Assembly (NCBI GenBank): GCA_016165875.1
Contig: JABBOT010000080.1
Location: 6,182,759 to 6,246,758, forward strand
Reading direction: 5' to 3'
From: Acanthopleura granulata
Taxonomy: Eukaryota > Mollusca > Polyplacophora > Chitonida > Chitonidae
DNA: 64,000 bases
The position numbers and the translations under genes were made by a program. Positions 12,070 to 22,899 of the stretch are shown here, one piece after another. Each line of letters begins with the position of its first letter. Within the stretch, counting starts at the first letter, position 1. The notes beneath the pieces are model-generated. The model searched no databases and was not told where the DNA came from. It worked only from the letters and a program-made list of their open reading frames with translations.

Positions 12070-14080
12070 ATTGGACAGTAATTTATAGCGGAAGCATTAA
12101 TACAGCTGAAATGACGTAGTGATCTTGCAAGTTGATGAAGTGTCATGCGATCCGTGTTCAGAACACTTGACAAATGCTAATTACGATGAAAAGTCATAGA
12201 ATATACCCTTTTGATCGCACAAATGCCAGCCAATCGTGTGACAGCATGAAACACTTTGAAACACTTTGAAATCTCTATTTTGAAAAAAAAAACAGCAATG
12301 AAACTGATAAGATCCTATGGATGGTAACCACATTAACACCATATAACTGATAAGAAAATGTGCCGCAAACTTAAGCATGACAATTGAGACAATTGGGGAT
12401 CCAGTTGGGAGTTTCAGCTACACGGTTTGCTCTCAAACATTTTCTGTGCGAAAGATACACACATCGTCGTCATGAAAATTCACGAAAAAGACTTTTCATT
12501 CTATTAGAACCACTGGTCAAAAAATAAAAATATTTTCAGAAAATATATACAAACACACACAATGCGTATGGTTTAATTTTTCATGCATTCATTTATTTAC
12601 TCTTCACGTTGTTTAAACTCTGTTCATTGTTTCCTCACTGCAATAAAACTAAAATATTATGAACGTTCCGTGAATCTGTAGTGTTGTTTTTGAAGCCTTA
12701 GTTACAATACGCACTCGGCAGATGATGTTTGGCTATAGTCATTAGATTTATTTATTCTTTTGTTTGATTGTTGCTCCATACCTTATTTCTCTCGTACGGA
12801 GAGGCAGAGCCGGCAAAAGCCCACGACCAAAGGTTGCAGGCAGACCTTTGCCATTTACTTCCGGAGATGGAGCCCGTCAGAGCGAACATGAACTCACAGC
12901 GCCCGTATTGGTGAGAAGCTCCTGGCTCATTGCACTGCGTTATCATGCTAACCACTAGCCTATGGAGGTCAAGGTCATAACCATGAGCCCTGTTTATACC
13001 CAGTGATATATGGGCTGCGAACAGCCCTACCTTGAAACACCCAGAATGAGGGTTGTATTTATGACATTTCTTTGTAGAGAACTCTTTGTGTTTACACCGG
13101 TCAGCAACATGCAGCGCTGGACTAATTCCAGCTGGACATCAGTCTAGGGAATAATGCAATTATGACAAGCAGTTGATAACAGTGATAGGCAGATTATATT
13201 ACATATTGGATTCTTCCCCCCAATTGAATGGGTTGAACACAATAGGGTACAGTGATCATTACAGGGTATTTCCCACAATGCTGTGCTAATTAGTAATGTT
13301 TTTCTCTGAACAATAACTGTGTGACACACTCACAATGTCGTCCTTAACACGTCTGATGATCGTGTTCACGCTCTACACATCCAACCAGAAATAGTTTATC
13401 CTTTCGTGGATCTATGGGAACGAAAACAAAGCCAGCTTGGTGGTACAGTTTCACAAAACCCATTATGTCAGAACAAACCTGATGACCTCTTTGCATAATG
13501 AACCCTTGCATGACTTCCGTCTTAGATTAGAACTGTTTATGCGGATGAAGATCACGTACAATTCGTTTTCCCTTCATGGAATTTATCGAATGACAGAGCG
13601 TTACAGTTCTCTTCCAGCTTCGCAGACAACGTAACTGTGCTGGTTATTTCAACTGTTTCTATATCCAATACATTTGCCCAGACTATAGAAATAAATGTAA
13701 CGGGAAATCATTGACAAAGTCTTTCCAGATTTGGGATGAAATTTTATATATTTTCTTTCCTTACCGTAGTGCACTGAGTAGATGGACCGAATGAGTGTTA
13801 TCAAGGTATGGTCTCTGTAATTATTGGCCTTTGCCCGATAGTTCAGATATAAAAGTCTTAATCCTATTAACACCTGTTAAACTAAGAATGCAAAACCAGC
13901 TGACTTTCCTTTAAGTTCCACAAATTCCATAACTTGATGGCAGGACTCACATGCAGGCAACACAAAGAGGTCAATTATGTATATATCCCAAGTAAGGGGA
14001 GATATTCTGGTGCTAATGAAAGCCGCCTCCAGAGAGCGGCTAAACCAGTTAACATCATGATTACCATGCACATAACGGTT
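12070..14080. repeat. Direct duplication, copy 2 (partner 8170-9480)
   Basis: Longer than copy 1 because of insertions, one of which is the SINE at 12746-12970. On the minus strand it includes the PAN-like fragment near 13560-13680 and a Cys-containing frame at 11961-12173. Confidence 0.7.
12746..12970 (-). repeat. SINE family A, diverged
   Basis: ATTTATTTATTC tail, AGCCCACGACCAAAGG, TGCAGGCAGACCTTTGCC, CATGAACTCACAGCGCCCGT, GCTCCTGGCTCATTGCACTG and CTAACCACTAGCCTATGGAG. The body has a deletion. Confidence 0.8.
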
Positions 14081-14154
14081 ATACTGCTGAGATGCTGGTG
14101 TGTGCTGTGGGAACACGTGAGGACAGCAGACCATCACGTGACCTCTAAGTCACA

Positions 14155-14499
14155 CTAGGAAGGGAAGGGCCGTTCAAGAGACAAATGATTTGACGCCAAA
14201 CATAATAACAGGATGGTAGCTACATTTCGGTCAGGATTGGTACCGGACTGGTTGAATGGTGTGCGATTAGAGCTGACTTGGTTAAGTACAGATATCCGGA
14301 CGTTTAAGACCCCAAGTACATGTATAGGGGCGCCTCCGAATAAGCACGCAGAGGCTGTCACAATGCACAGGCATACCAACATACCAGCAATTTTCACAAT
14401 TAATTTTTGAGTTTCTTCAGTGAAATTATCGACAATATCTTCAACGTAATGCCTGAAATGAACTGTGTAATAAAGTAAATTTAGCAACCATTTTCTCAT
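14155..14499 (-). CDS. Candidate first exon: short cytoplasmic tail, membrane anchor, stalk
   Basis: The minus-strand ATG frame is 114 codons. About 37 polar residues at the N-terminus (MRKWLLNLLYYTVHF..) are followed by a hydrophobic segment (GMLVCLCIVTASACLFGG, about residues 39-56), then a stretch with two possible N-glycosylation sites (NRTP, NQSG). This layout suits a type II membrane protein. It lies upstream on the same strand of the PAN-like fragment near 13.6 kb, so the two could be exons of one gene. I see no convincing donor site at its end, and the last residues may be read-through into an intron. No family recognised. Confidence 0.3.
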   Translation of the reverse strand: MRKWLLNLLYYTVHFRHYVEDIVDNFTEETQKLIVKIAGMLVCLCIVTASACLFGGAPIHVLGVLNVRISVLNQVSSNRTPFNQSGTNPDRNVATILLLCLASNHLSLERPFPS

Positions 14500-15129
14500 T
14501 TTGAACTAGCCAGATAGTTTCTTGGAAGGGAATTAAGGTTTTAACACTGCTATAGCTGTGTTTGCTGTGTAACCCGATATCGTTGAACCTTGTTTCGTAC
14601 CGAGTAAAATGCCAAGAATGCGCAGCATTCAAATAATTTGAAAGAGGCACGAAATAAGGTTCAGCGGTATCAGGTTACACAAAAAATACCAAGACGTCGA
14701 GTGTATGACGTCATTTCGTGTTGTTGCGTGAGGAAGGAATGCAAACGTTTACCACGTACATTGTGGCGTCATATCTCTGAACTCATATTGGAACATCCTG
14801 AGACATAAAGTTTTTTTTCCGACGTTATGGCATATGGGTTTGAAGTAAGAAAAATGTAATCACAGAAACAATATGTGTAAGTTATGTGAAACAACAACCC
14901 TATATCGACGGGTGTTTTTATTTTTTTGGTGCATGATAATAACCCCGATTAACTTGTGAGGAGTGGCGATCTTTCGAGACAGCACTTAAGATACTAGTTG
15001 CACTCTAGCCCGGCTCAACTACATTTGTGTGGCTGAACTAAGTTTGTTAGTGCATTACAAGCAGCCTCTATACTGTCGTGTACCTTTAGGGACAAGTTAC
15101 AAGACTTTACCTCGTGCTAGCTTTCTCTA
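14500..15129. other. No recognisable feature
   Basis: Short minus-strand frame 14441-14650 only. No repeats recognised. Confidence 0.4.
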
Positions 15130-15213
15130 GTGACCGATAACCTCCCATCATAATGCTGGTCGCTCTCGTACAAGCAAAAATTTCTTGCGCACGTCGTAAA
15201 ACTCCAAATAAAT
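15130..15213 (+). repeat. SINE family A, 3' fragment
   Basis: CCTCCCATCATAATGCTGG, TCGTACAAGCAAAAATTTCT and CGTCGTAAAACTCCAAATAA match the body and tail with many changes. Confidence 0.65.
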
Positions 15214-16785
15214 GAGTGAATATGACAGACTTTTATGTTTTAGAGAGTCTATCCATGCTTATTCGCACAAATCTGACACTTTTGTTCTAGTTAATGCACT
15301 AACGACAGCCAGCTAAATATATGTGGCTAAATAACATAGATTCGAATAAATAAATAATTTCACTGAAATCCATTATGCGTTAAACTGAGAAATTAGTTAT
15401 AAAACATGTGTCGTAAGGGTTTCGTTATATTCTAGGTTAATATTGGTAGTGGGGTAAGCCTTACAGTTTTTGGCTTCCCAGATCAGTCTGATGAAATGAA
15501 AAGGTTATTCCATGGAGATTCTGGCTAAGAAAATCAAAGTTAAAATGTCTAAGAAATATCAAATATCAAAACAGAATAATTATTAAACTTTAAGGAGTAT
15601 ATTTTTAAAACAATGACTATGATTTTACCGGCCCCACTGCGCAGATTACGTTCACATGTAATTGTTCGGAGGGATTCATGTTTAGTACGTGGTAAATCAT
15701 TTCTAGCATGGATTGAAGATGCTTTGCAGTGGTTTCCAATGCTGAGCCCACACATACTGGTTGTGTGCGAGGGTTTTGTTCACACTACCTCCCCAGGATT
15801 TACAACTTTAAATTATTTTGTCACTCGGAGATGTTATGTGAAACTGTTACATGTACCCACAAAGTGTTAATTGGTCTATTTCCTTTACGAAGTTTATGTC
15901 ATTCTCCATAATGGGGTTAGGAAAGCTGTGCGTCATTTATGGAGATGTAATGAATGTAGACAGGTAGTCGAAGGTCACTAGAATGGCTTCGGAAGAACAT
16001 AGGACCTGTCGCTGGTTGCTTCAACAAATCGATTGTTTTCTAGTTTGTTTTTTGCGTAGAAGGCAATTTACATATATTTACCAGGGAAACACCTTTTTGG
16101 CTTCTCGAAAAAAAAAGATCGATAAATATTAACCTAAAGTAACTGTTGATGTGTGTTGGCAACGGTTGTCTCTCCCCTTTTACTAAAAACTTTAAAAAAA
16201 ACCCCAAAGATTTTATCATTGAGAACGATCTTTTTTGAGTAAGATATCTGTCTGGATAAACCAAAAACAAATATTTTGAAGTACTGAAATTGAAATATGC
16301 TGTATGATCTTTCATGTTGTTTGTTCCCTTGGGGATTTAATACAGCTTTTAACAACGTCGTTACCATGTAATACATGTACACTGATCCGAGTGGAGTGCC
16401 ATGCAAAAGAAGTATCTCTATAGCCACCTTGCATGATGGATCAACCTCTAGGGTTCTTTTTCCAAAGGATCTCCTTGTGTTTCTCTAATATTTAATTTGT
16501 GTAAGATAAAAGGATTTGTTATCTCTGTCTGTCTTGTCCTATCTGTGGTTTTTGGAATATTGTTGAAAAAGGGACTCAGAATAGTTTCTGAAATTCTAGA
16601 ACTGGCGATTGAGGATGACATCATAGCATAAAAGTTTGTAAAGTATCTGAAGACATATCTTTGATAAACCATAATCATCGTGATGTCACACTCAACCTGA
16701 TAAATTCCTGCCATTTAAACTTAGCTCAGATGCAATCAATCCATGCGATCTGATCCGAGCTGGGGTGAAACTAAACCATACATTC
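15214..16785. other. No recognisable gene
   Basis: Overlapping frames of 60-97 codons on both strands (15549-15911, 16040-16714) have no protein signature. No repeats recognised. Confidence 0.4.
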
Positions 16786-16789
16786 TGAA

Positions 16790-17265
16790 CCGGTCAGTGG
16801 TGAAACCATTCCATGCCCTGTAAACATAACTGACGCTATACCATTCCATACCAAGTGAACATAGCTGAAGCTATGCCATTCCCTACCATGTAAACATAAC
16901 TGAGGCTATGCTATTCTCTACCATGTAAACATAACTGACACTCTTACCATATGAACATACCTGACGATATGACATCCCCTACCATGTGAACATAACTGAC
17001 ACTATGCCATTCCCTACCATGTGAACATAACTGACACTATGCCATTCCCTACTATGTGAACATAACTGAGGCTATGCCATTCCCTACTATGTGAACATAA
17101 CTGACACTATACCATTCCCTACTGTGTGAACATAACTGACACTATGCCATTCCCTACCATATGAACATAACTGATGCTATGCCATTCCCTACTATGTGAA
17201 CATAACTCACGCTATGTCATCCCGTACCATGTGAACATAGCTTTCACACTACCCACTTCTGCTAG
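16790..17265 (+). repeat. Minisatellite, 35-bp unit, about 13 copies
   Basis: Tandem units of the form CTATGCCATTCCCTACCATG + TGAACATAACTGACA. The unit boundary (ACCATGTGAA) recurs exactly 35 bp apart at 16981, 17016 and 17051. Flanking units are degraded, and one near 16945 is shortened. No coding frame runs through. Confidence 0.95.
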
Positions 17266-19740
17266 CTGCACATAGCCAAAGCAATACCAATTCCTGATAT
17301 CTAATCCGAGGTGATATAATACTTATCCCAAAGATCTAATTCAAACATATTATAATTGTGGTTTAAAAGCACTTATATCCGTTTGTATATGACAACTGAG
17401 TTCTGATTAATTGTCCTAGTAACTTCTACATGTAAATATAATGTCGGAACAATGGCACATTTTCAACACGATGTAATTTGTGGTACAGGTATATATTCTC
17501 AGAAAACCCTCACTGTGTACAGTTAATTTAATTAATAATTCCTTCCACTGACTTCACATGTATGGCAACAGTGTTTTAAGTGCATGTGACATACAGGTTA
17601 CCGCAGTGATGCGTGTATACCTCATGGGGGGGGGGGATTATTTATCCTAAAAGCTTCATTAGTAGTGTTCGTGCCTCAGTCAATGCTAGATTTGCCATTC
17701 TTTGATAACATGATACTGGGTCAGTTGACTTGCGAGAGTTATAACCCTTTAAATTCCCCCAATCTGTCTCTCAGTAAGAGATCCCTGGTGTATATTTTGT
17801 CAAATCACAACCAAATGAAATTATTGTAACTTTGGCAGTGACGATTCTTTTTGATAAACTTGATCTAATCCTTCTGTAAATGGCACAAACATGAGTGCAA
17901 TCATGTCAGTAGTTCTAGCGACAGTATTTCTAAGCCAGACATGCCTCCAGGGGTGTTTAATGTTCCAGAACTACTAAGTAATGAAGTTGGCCACGTCCGC
18001 GTCTCTATTTTCAAGAGCGTGTTGTATACATGGAATTACGAGGCTATTTGAGAAGCCATTTAGCAATGACACCTGGTGAGGGGTCCATTTCTAACTCTAG
18101 GTCTTCAGTTCTTTAGAGGTCATATAGTGAATAATTGTTTGATTAATTTTGCATTACACAATTCTGATCAATCTATTACACTAGTCATGTTCATTTACTG
18201 AAGAGATCGAGAGAACCTAAACAGTACAAGAGATAAAACTGAACTTCCTGATTCGGATTCGATGGTGTAAAAGTCACCTGTGTATAAATTTGTATAGTTT
18301 TCAGCTCAAAACACACTTTACAAATTAAAGTCCTTATAGTTTTGATTTTTTTAAAATTTGAAAACCATCTTAAGGCGAAGCAAATATTGTTTTTGTTCCT
18401 CCGAAAAAATAATGAATACATGGCTTCCGAAGTGATAACTATAACACAGAAATTCTAAAAAAACGCAAACGGGAGGTTTTAAAAACCTGCCAAAATAGCA
18501 CAAACATCACATACATATCGAAACCCAATACATATTTTCATACTCGGTAATACAAACTACACAGACATAAACACTTGTCTACATTGATAACATGTCTTAT
18601 TATAAAACATATAAGTACTAAAATTAAATATTAACTTTGTGAATATAATGAAACAATATATTTTCACCCACATATACCGACAGTACATTTTCAGGCAGAA
18701 TGGGAATCTCGTAAAACTCCTTCTCGCCTTTGATAAAAGGGTCCCCCACCGTGTGCTCCTTTCTCCTTTCTTGGATTACGTCACACTTGTAGGTGTATGA
18801 GTGTTCAGAAAGAACTTTAGGTAGTATACAAACACTGCAGCTTCACAGCTGAAAACGATGTGTTTCTCCACGATTTACACACTTTTGTGTAGCTCGTCAG
18901 AGTCTCCAAATAGTTCATTTATGGATGGTAGGGAGAAGATAAGAGATTAAGCTTGCGCCGATGCCGAATGCTGACTGTCCCAGCGCTACACATAGCTAGA
19001 ATTGTGTAGTGTCCTCAAACATAACCCACCACCCGTCAGCCATTCAAAAGTCATGCCAAAGTGGTGTCGTTATACACATAGTATATTAAACAAGGGGGCA
19101 TATCACTTCAACTTCTGGTTTGATTGGCTAATCCCTGTGATAGTCTCAATGACAGTCACGTGACCCCAATACAGGTCATTAAACATATATAAACAACAGA
19201 TCAATCTGTTATTTCAAATGTCATTGTCACTAAGCATAATGCTGCAAAAGTAATACAAGCAAGAGAATTTCCATTATGCCTTCTCTTTGGCTTGATTTGT
19301 ACTAGCGCCTTCGTGCATCCTTAACAAATGAATAAGTCACTAGCTGAAAAAAATGATTGCTATAAGATAACATATATACTATAATACAGACAGTCTGCAT
19401 AACTTCAGGTACAAAGATTCCCCTCACAAAAACCGCTTGGTTTCTAATATTCACAAGAAGGTATCAGAAATAAGGAGGATAGAAACCATATTAAAGTAGG
19501 CTAATTTGCACAACAACTTAATTCAAAGCTTCACGGATAGACTGAAGACGAATTTAAAAGTTGAACAACCGAACAGTCAACTATCACGTTTCTGTATAGC
19601 GCCGGTGAAAAACCGCTCAGTGCGATGCAAACTCTGGCAAATCCGGATCTGACGTCGCGGATTTATGCTGTAAATCATGTCAGCTCTTTACTGAAATAAA
19701 AACATGACGAGAGCATAACACATGCATTAAATACTCAGGC
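17266..19740. other. No recognisable gene
   Basis: Contains a G9 run near 17628 and an AT-rich minus-strand 76-codon frame at 18191-18421. Nothing else supported. Confidence 0.45.
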
Positions 19741-19760
19741 TTCTCCCACCATAATGCTGG
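19741..19760 (+). repeat. SINE family A, left part of a copy split by the Gypsy element
   Basis: TTCTCCCACCATAATGCTGG is the SINE body just before its CCGCCGTCGTATAAG segment, which resumes at 22391 after the retrotransposon. Confidence 0.85.
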
Positions 19761-19937
19761 TGTAGTGTCTCATTCAATGTTCACGTTGTAAATGTACCAG
19801 TGACTAACGTACGAGTGAAGGGTCTCTGCCATGTTTGGCAACAGTGATGGATGTACACGTAGGTTTGTACTGATAATCAGAATATATCTGGCCTCATCTG
19901 CACCCTCTATGTGTTTGTCCTTTCCTGAAATACTACA
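19761..19937 (+). repeat. 5' LTR (177 bp)
   Basis: Begins TGTAGTGTCT and ends AAATACTACA, giving TGTAG..CTACA inverted termini. It aligns over its full length with 22210-22386. By hand count about 25 of 177 positions differ, so the insertion is old. Confidence 0.95.
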
Positions 19938-19939
19938 AC

Positions 19940-19953
19940 TGACGACGAGGGTG
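19940..19953 (+). promoter_or_regulatory. Primer binding site, tRNA-Ser-like
   Basis: TGACGACGAGGGTG starts two bases after the 5' LTR. It fits 12 of 14 positions of the complement of a tRNA-Ser(GCU) 3' end including CCA (TGGCGACGAGGATG), as I recall that tRNA. The placement is right for a minus-strand primer site. Confidence 0.55.
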
Positions 19954-19986
19954 AAATTTGCACACCTCTGGTACATTATTGGTATC

Positions 19987-20760
19987 ATGGCGACCCGCAG
20001 ATTTTTCAACGCCGGTGACTTTTCTGGATACACCAGGAAGACCACACATGCCATTGGCCCAATGCAGGCGGCTGTTCGAAAACTACACGCTCGCTCCGGG
20101 TCTACAAGACGTATCAGCTGAACGCAAACGAGCTATACTGGTACACTGCATTGGAGCCGAGGGACAGCCGGTATTTTACACCCTTTCGGAGGTTAACCCC
20201 GACGAACCCTGGCAACTTTACAAAACAGGTTTCAACCTGTTGTGAACTTGGCTGCTGAGCGCCATCGTTTCCGCCTGAGAGGTCAACATCCCGGGGAGTC
20301 CGTCGATACATATATTTCGGCATTACGTGTGCTGTTGTCACATGTGAATTTGGTAATATGGGAGATGAGATGATACGCGATCATCTGGTAGAGAAAACTA
20401 CGTGCTCTCGTACCAGGGAACGTCTTCTCATGGAGCCTGGCCTTACACTTCATCGCGCCATTAAGCTCGCCCCTCTTGTTAAAACTGCTATCAAAGAGGC
20501 ACAGACCTTCGGAGCGGATTCAAGACCGCCAAATTCTTTTTAAAATGTCAACGTCCAGCCTCGTCCAACTGGTAAGAAAGGAAACGTGGACAATCGGGGC
20601 AGAAGAAAAAACAATGTTACAGATGTGGATCTTCTAGCCATCATGACAATGATAAAGACTGCCCAGCCTAAGGTAACACATGTGCTATTTGTCAGGAACT
20701 CGGAGATTACCCTGCAATCTGTCGAAGTAAACCAGCACACGTTGTACAAGAAGTTGACTG
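19987..20760 (+). pseudogene. gag remnant with two zinc knuckles
   Basis: Frame fragments carry typical Gypsy Gag features: a capsid stretch with ERKRAILVHCIGAEGQ, then VEKTTCSRTRERLLMEPGL, then a nucleocapsid with CYRCGSSSHHDNDKDC (from 20615) and CAICQELGDYPAIC (20681-20722). The second knuckle has Asp where His is expected. A TAA at 20669-20671 lies between the knuckles, and at least two frameshifts occur (near 20245 and 20520-20600). Not translatable as one protein. Confidence 0.85.
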
Positions 20761-21110
20761 TGACGACAGCCCGTTCGATGTGTTAGGCGTGCAGAAAGCA
20801 GCACCTGTCAAAAAAAATTATGTGTGACATACAAATAAATGATGTCAGTGTGACTGCGGTAGGTGACTCTGCTTCTGATGGTTCATTGATGAATGAAAAA
20901 CTTTACTCAAAGTACATTCTACATGGTGCTTTAAAACCATGCAAAGGACCATTCAGATCCTACACCTCAGATAACATTGAAATTGTTGGGTGTTTTGAAT
21001 GTAACGTTCAGTAGAAAGGAAAATGCACTACTATGGTCTGGTATGTTATTAAACAAGGTTCAACACTCCTGGGTAAAAATTTAATTCAAGCATTAGACAT
21101 TAACATTCAG
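20761..21110 (+). pseudogene. pol remnant: aspartic-protease-like segment
   Basis: VCDIQINDVSVTAVGDSASD sits where retroviral-type proteases have a hydrophobic strand plus D-[ST]-G. Here the motif reads GDSASD, so the catalytic triplet is lost. The A-rich run at 20811-20818 coincides with a frame change. Position between gag and RT supports the call. Confidence 0.6.
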
Positions 21111-21279
21111 GGGTAAAACGTTGTCATGTTTTGCTGCCCACAATGTCACGCTCACACAAACCACGCCTACTCATTCAGCTGATCAAAGCACAAAAAGTAG
21201 GTCAAGTCATGTAACACATACACCACACACTGTCAGTAACAAAATTCCCTCTGCCACAGACTGTACAATATCGTCTGAA

Positions 21280-21615
21280 TTTCCAGAAGTATTTACAGAT
21301 GGTCGAGGTCTGATTTCAGGATACAAACACAAAATACGTTTGAAACCAACCTCCTGTACAACACAAGTCGCGACCACTTGCCTTCGCCGTTAGAGCTGAT
21401 GTAGCGGAAGAGTTACAACGTCTTGAGGATGTTATTGAGCGCGTAGAGGCTTCCGAATGGGTCTCGCCGATAGTCGTGGCGTGGAAGAAAAATGATGCAA
21501 TGCGCGTGTGTGTCGACTTGCGGAAATTCAATGAGTCGATAGTGGTTGAAAAATGCCCAGTACCCAATATCGATGAGTTATTCAGTGGGTTACATGGGGC
21601 AAAAGTTTTCTCAAA
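21280..21615 (+). pseudogene. pol remnant: N-terminal reverse transcriptase
   Basis: FPEVFTDGRGLISGYKHKIR, then after a frameshift ADVAEELQRLEDV, SEWVSPIVVAWKK, RVCVDLRKFNESIV and CPVPNIDELF: the fingers region of a Gypsy RT (compare RxCVDxRxLN..). The frame stops matching at about 21615, before the catalytic YxDD motif, where a deletion joins it to the integrase end. Confidence 0.85.
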
Positions 21616-21993
21616 GCAAACGCATGAAATCCAAACAAGAAAAAGCACTACACACACCAGAAAACGCAAAGTTGCAAAATCACAAACCTTCAAACCAGGT
21701 GATTTACTTAGAGTAAAAAGAACTTGACATGTTCCAAAGGGTGAAAGTAAATTTTCCAGTCCCATACAGATAACTAGGAAAGTTGAACCAAACACTTACG
21801 TAACTCCTGATGGAAAAAATGGAATGTTCAGAGACTAGCTCAGTTTTCATGTTCTTTTATTACTTCTCCAAATCAAAATGTTAATCATTTTGATTTTTGT
21901 GAATCTGATGCAGCACAATAGGCAGCAGCTAACTGTAATAGGCCAAGACGGACCACAAATAAGCCTGTCTGGATGCGAGATTATGTGAGATAT
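21616..21993 (+). pseudogene. pol remnant: integrase C-terminal end
   Basis: FKPGDLLRVKR, then after a stop PKGESKFSSPIQITRKVEPN, then NTYVTPDGKNGMF, then RPRRTTNKPVWMRDYV: the small C-terminal fold and tail of a Gypsy integrase (GDLVxVxR..KxxxxxxPIxI). The DDE catalytic core is absent because of the deletion at about 21615. Confidence 0.8.
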
Positions 21994-22209
21994 TGAGAAT
22001 ATTTTCTTTCTCAGTTGTTCAGCATTGTAACAAGGTAGTTTATATGCCTTTGATTGTTTTTAACAAGTAGCGTTTGAAAAAAGGGAAACATTGTTCGAGT
22101 TCTGTTGATTATGACTAGACTGTGTGCTCTCTCTTAATTCAGCCTTAAGGACAATTTCAATTATTGTCTCTTGTTTAATAAAGGAAACTCTGTCGTAGAG
22201 AGGGGAAAA

Positions 22210-22386
22210 TGTAGTGTCTTATACAATGTACACGTTGTAGATGTACCAATGACTAAGACACGAGTGAAGGGTCTTCACCAGGCTTGGCAACAGTGATGGA
22301 TGTACACGTAGACTTGTACTGATACCCAGAATACATCTTGCTTCACCTGCACCCTCTTTGTGTTTGTCCTTTTGTGAAATTCTACA
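22210..22386 (+). repeat. 3' LTR (177 bp)
   Basis: TGTAGTGTCT to AAATTCTACA, same length as the 5' LTR with no net indel. It ends at the right-hand 5-bp duplication. Confidence 0.95.
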
Positions 22387-22465
22387 GTTGGCCGCCGTCG
22401 TATAAGTGAAATACTCTTGAGTACAGACCAAGACACCAATCAGATAAAGAAATAAATAAATTAAA
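22387..22465 (+). repeat. SINE family A, right part of the split copy
   Basis: GGCCGCCGTCGTATAAGTGA, AATACTCTTGAGTACAG and ACACCAATCAGATAAAG, then an AAATAAAT tail. With 19741-19760 it forms one interrupted SINE. Confidence 0.9.
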
Positions 22466-22488
22466 TACTAAGTACCTCAAATACCGCC

Positions 22489-22550
22489 CACCACGACATG
22501 GCTGAAACGTTGCCAATGTGGCGTTAAGCCATAATCACTCATTCATTCAT
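22489..22550 (+). repeat. Family B ultra-short ATTC-tailed retroposon, copy 1
   Basis: CACCACGACATGGCTGAAAC, GTTGCCAATGTGGCGTTAAG, CCATAATCACTCATTCATTC. Flanked by a direct repeat ATACCGCC (22481-22488 and 22551-22558). Whole element is 62 bp. Confidence 0.85.
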
Positions 22551-22899
22551 ATACCGCCGGCCTGGCTTTAACTGTATGGAACAGTCATCAGTGTGGCTAC
22601 CAGCTATCCTATAGTTCCGTAGAGGACACCTCCATATACATAAACTACCTCATTGAGAGTAAAAACAGAGCAGTGACGGCAACGTGTTAGTTGGCCAGCG
22701 GCCTCTTGTCAAATTACTTATAAGCTCATCATTATGGTAACTGTTCATGTAAATACTTAACTAAAACCAACTTAAACCACCCCTAGTACCATGGCTTAAG
22801 CTGAATTTAATAGTTAGAAATGCCTTGATATTAACTGTAATATATTAGATGTGGCCGGTCTAGAATTACTCAAGACACTGCGTGGTTATCACGTTTAAG

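Larger units (their letters stand above)
19761..22386 (+). mobile_element. Decayed Ty3/Gypsy LTR retrotransposon, internally deleted (Steamer-like?)
   Basis: 2,626 bp bounded by two 177-bp LTRs and a 5-bp target duplication (GCTGG at 19756-19760, GTTGG at 22387-22391). Inside are a primer binding site, gag with zinc knuckles, a protease-like stretch, the N-terminal part of the reverse transcriptase, then directly the C-terminal end of integrase. The catalytic RT core, RNase H and the integrase core are missing. Several frameshifts and stops make it non-functional. I recall Steamer of soft-shell clam as also having 177-bp LTRs and 5-bp duplications. The match in LTR length is suggestive only. 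Confidence 0.93.

Noticed and set aside
16790..17265. CRISPR-like array
   Set aside because: 35-bp units are directly adjacent with no spacers: an ordinary minisatellite.
21316..21795. 159-codon minus-strand frame, the longest in the window
   Set aside because: It is antisense to the Gypsy pol remnant, whose plus-strand peptides match RT and integrase.
19761..22386. An active retrotransposon
   Set aside because: Stops, frameshifts, altered protease and knuckle residues and loss of the RT and integrase cores make it inert. The LTRs differ at about 25 positions.
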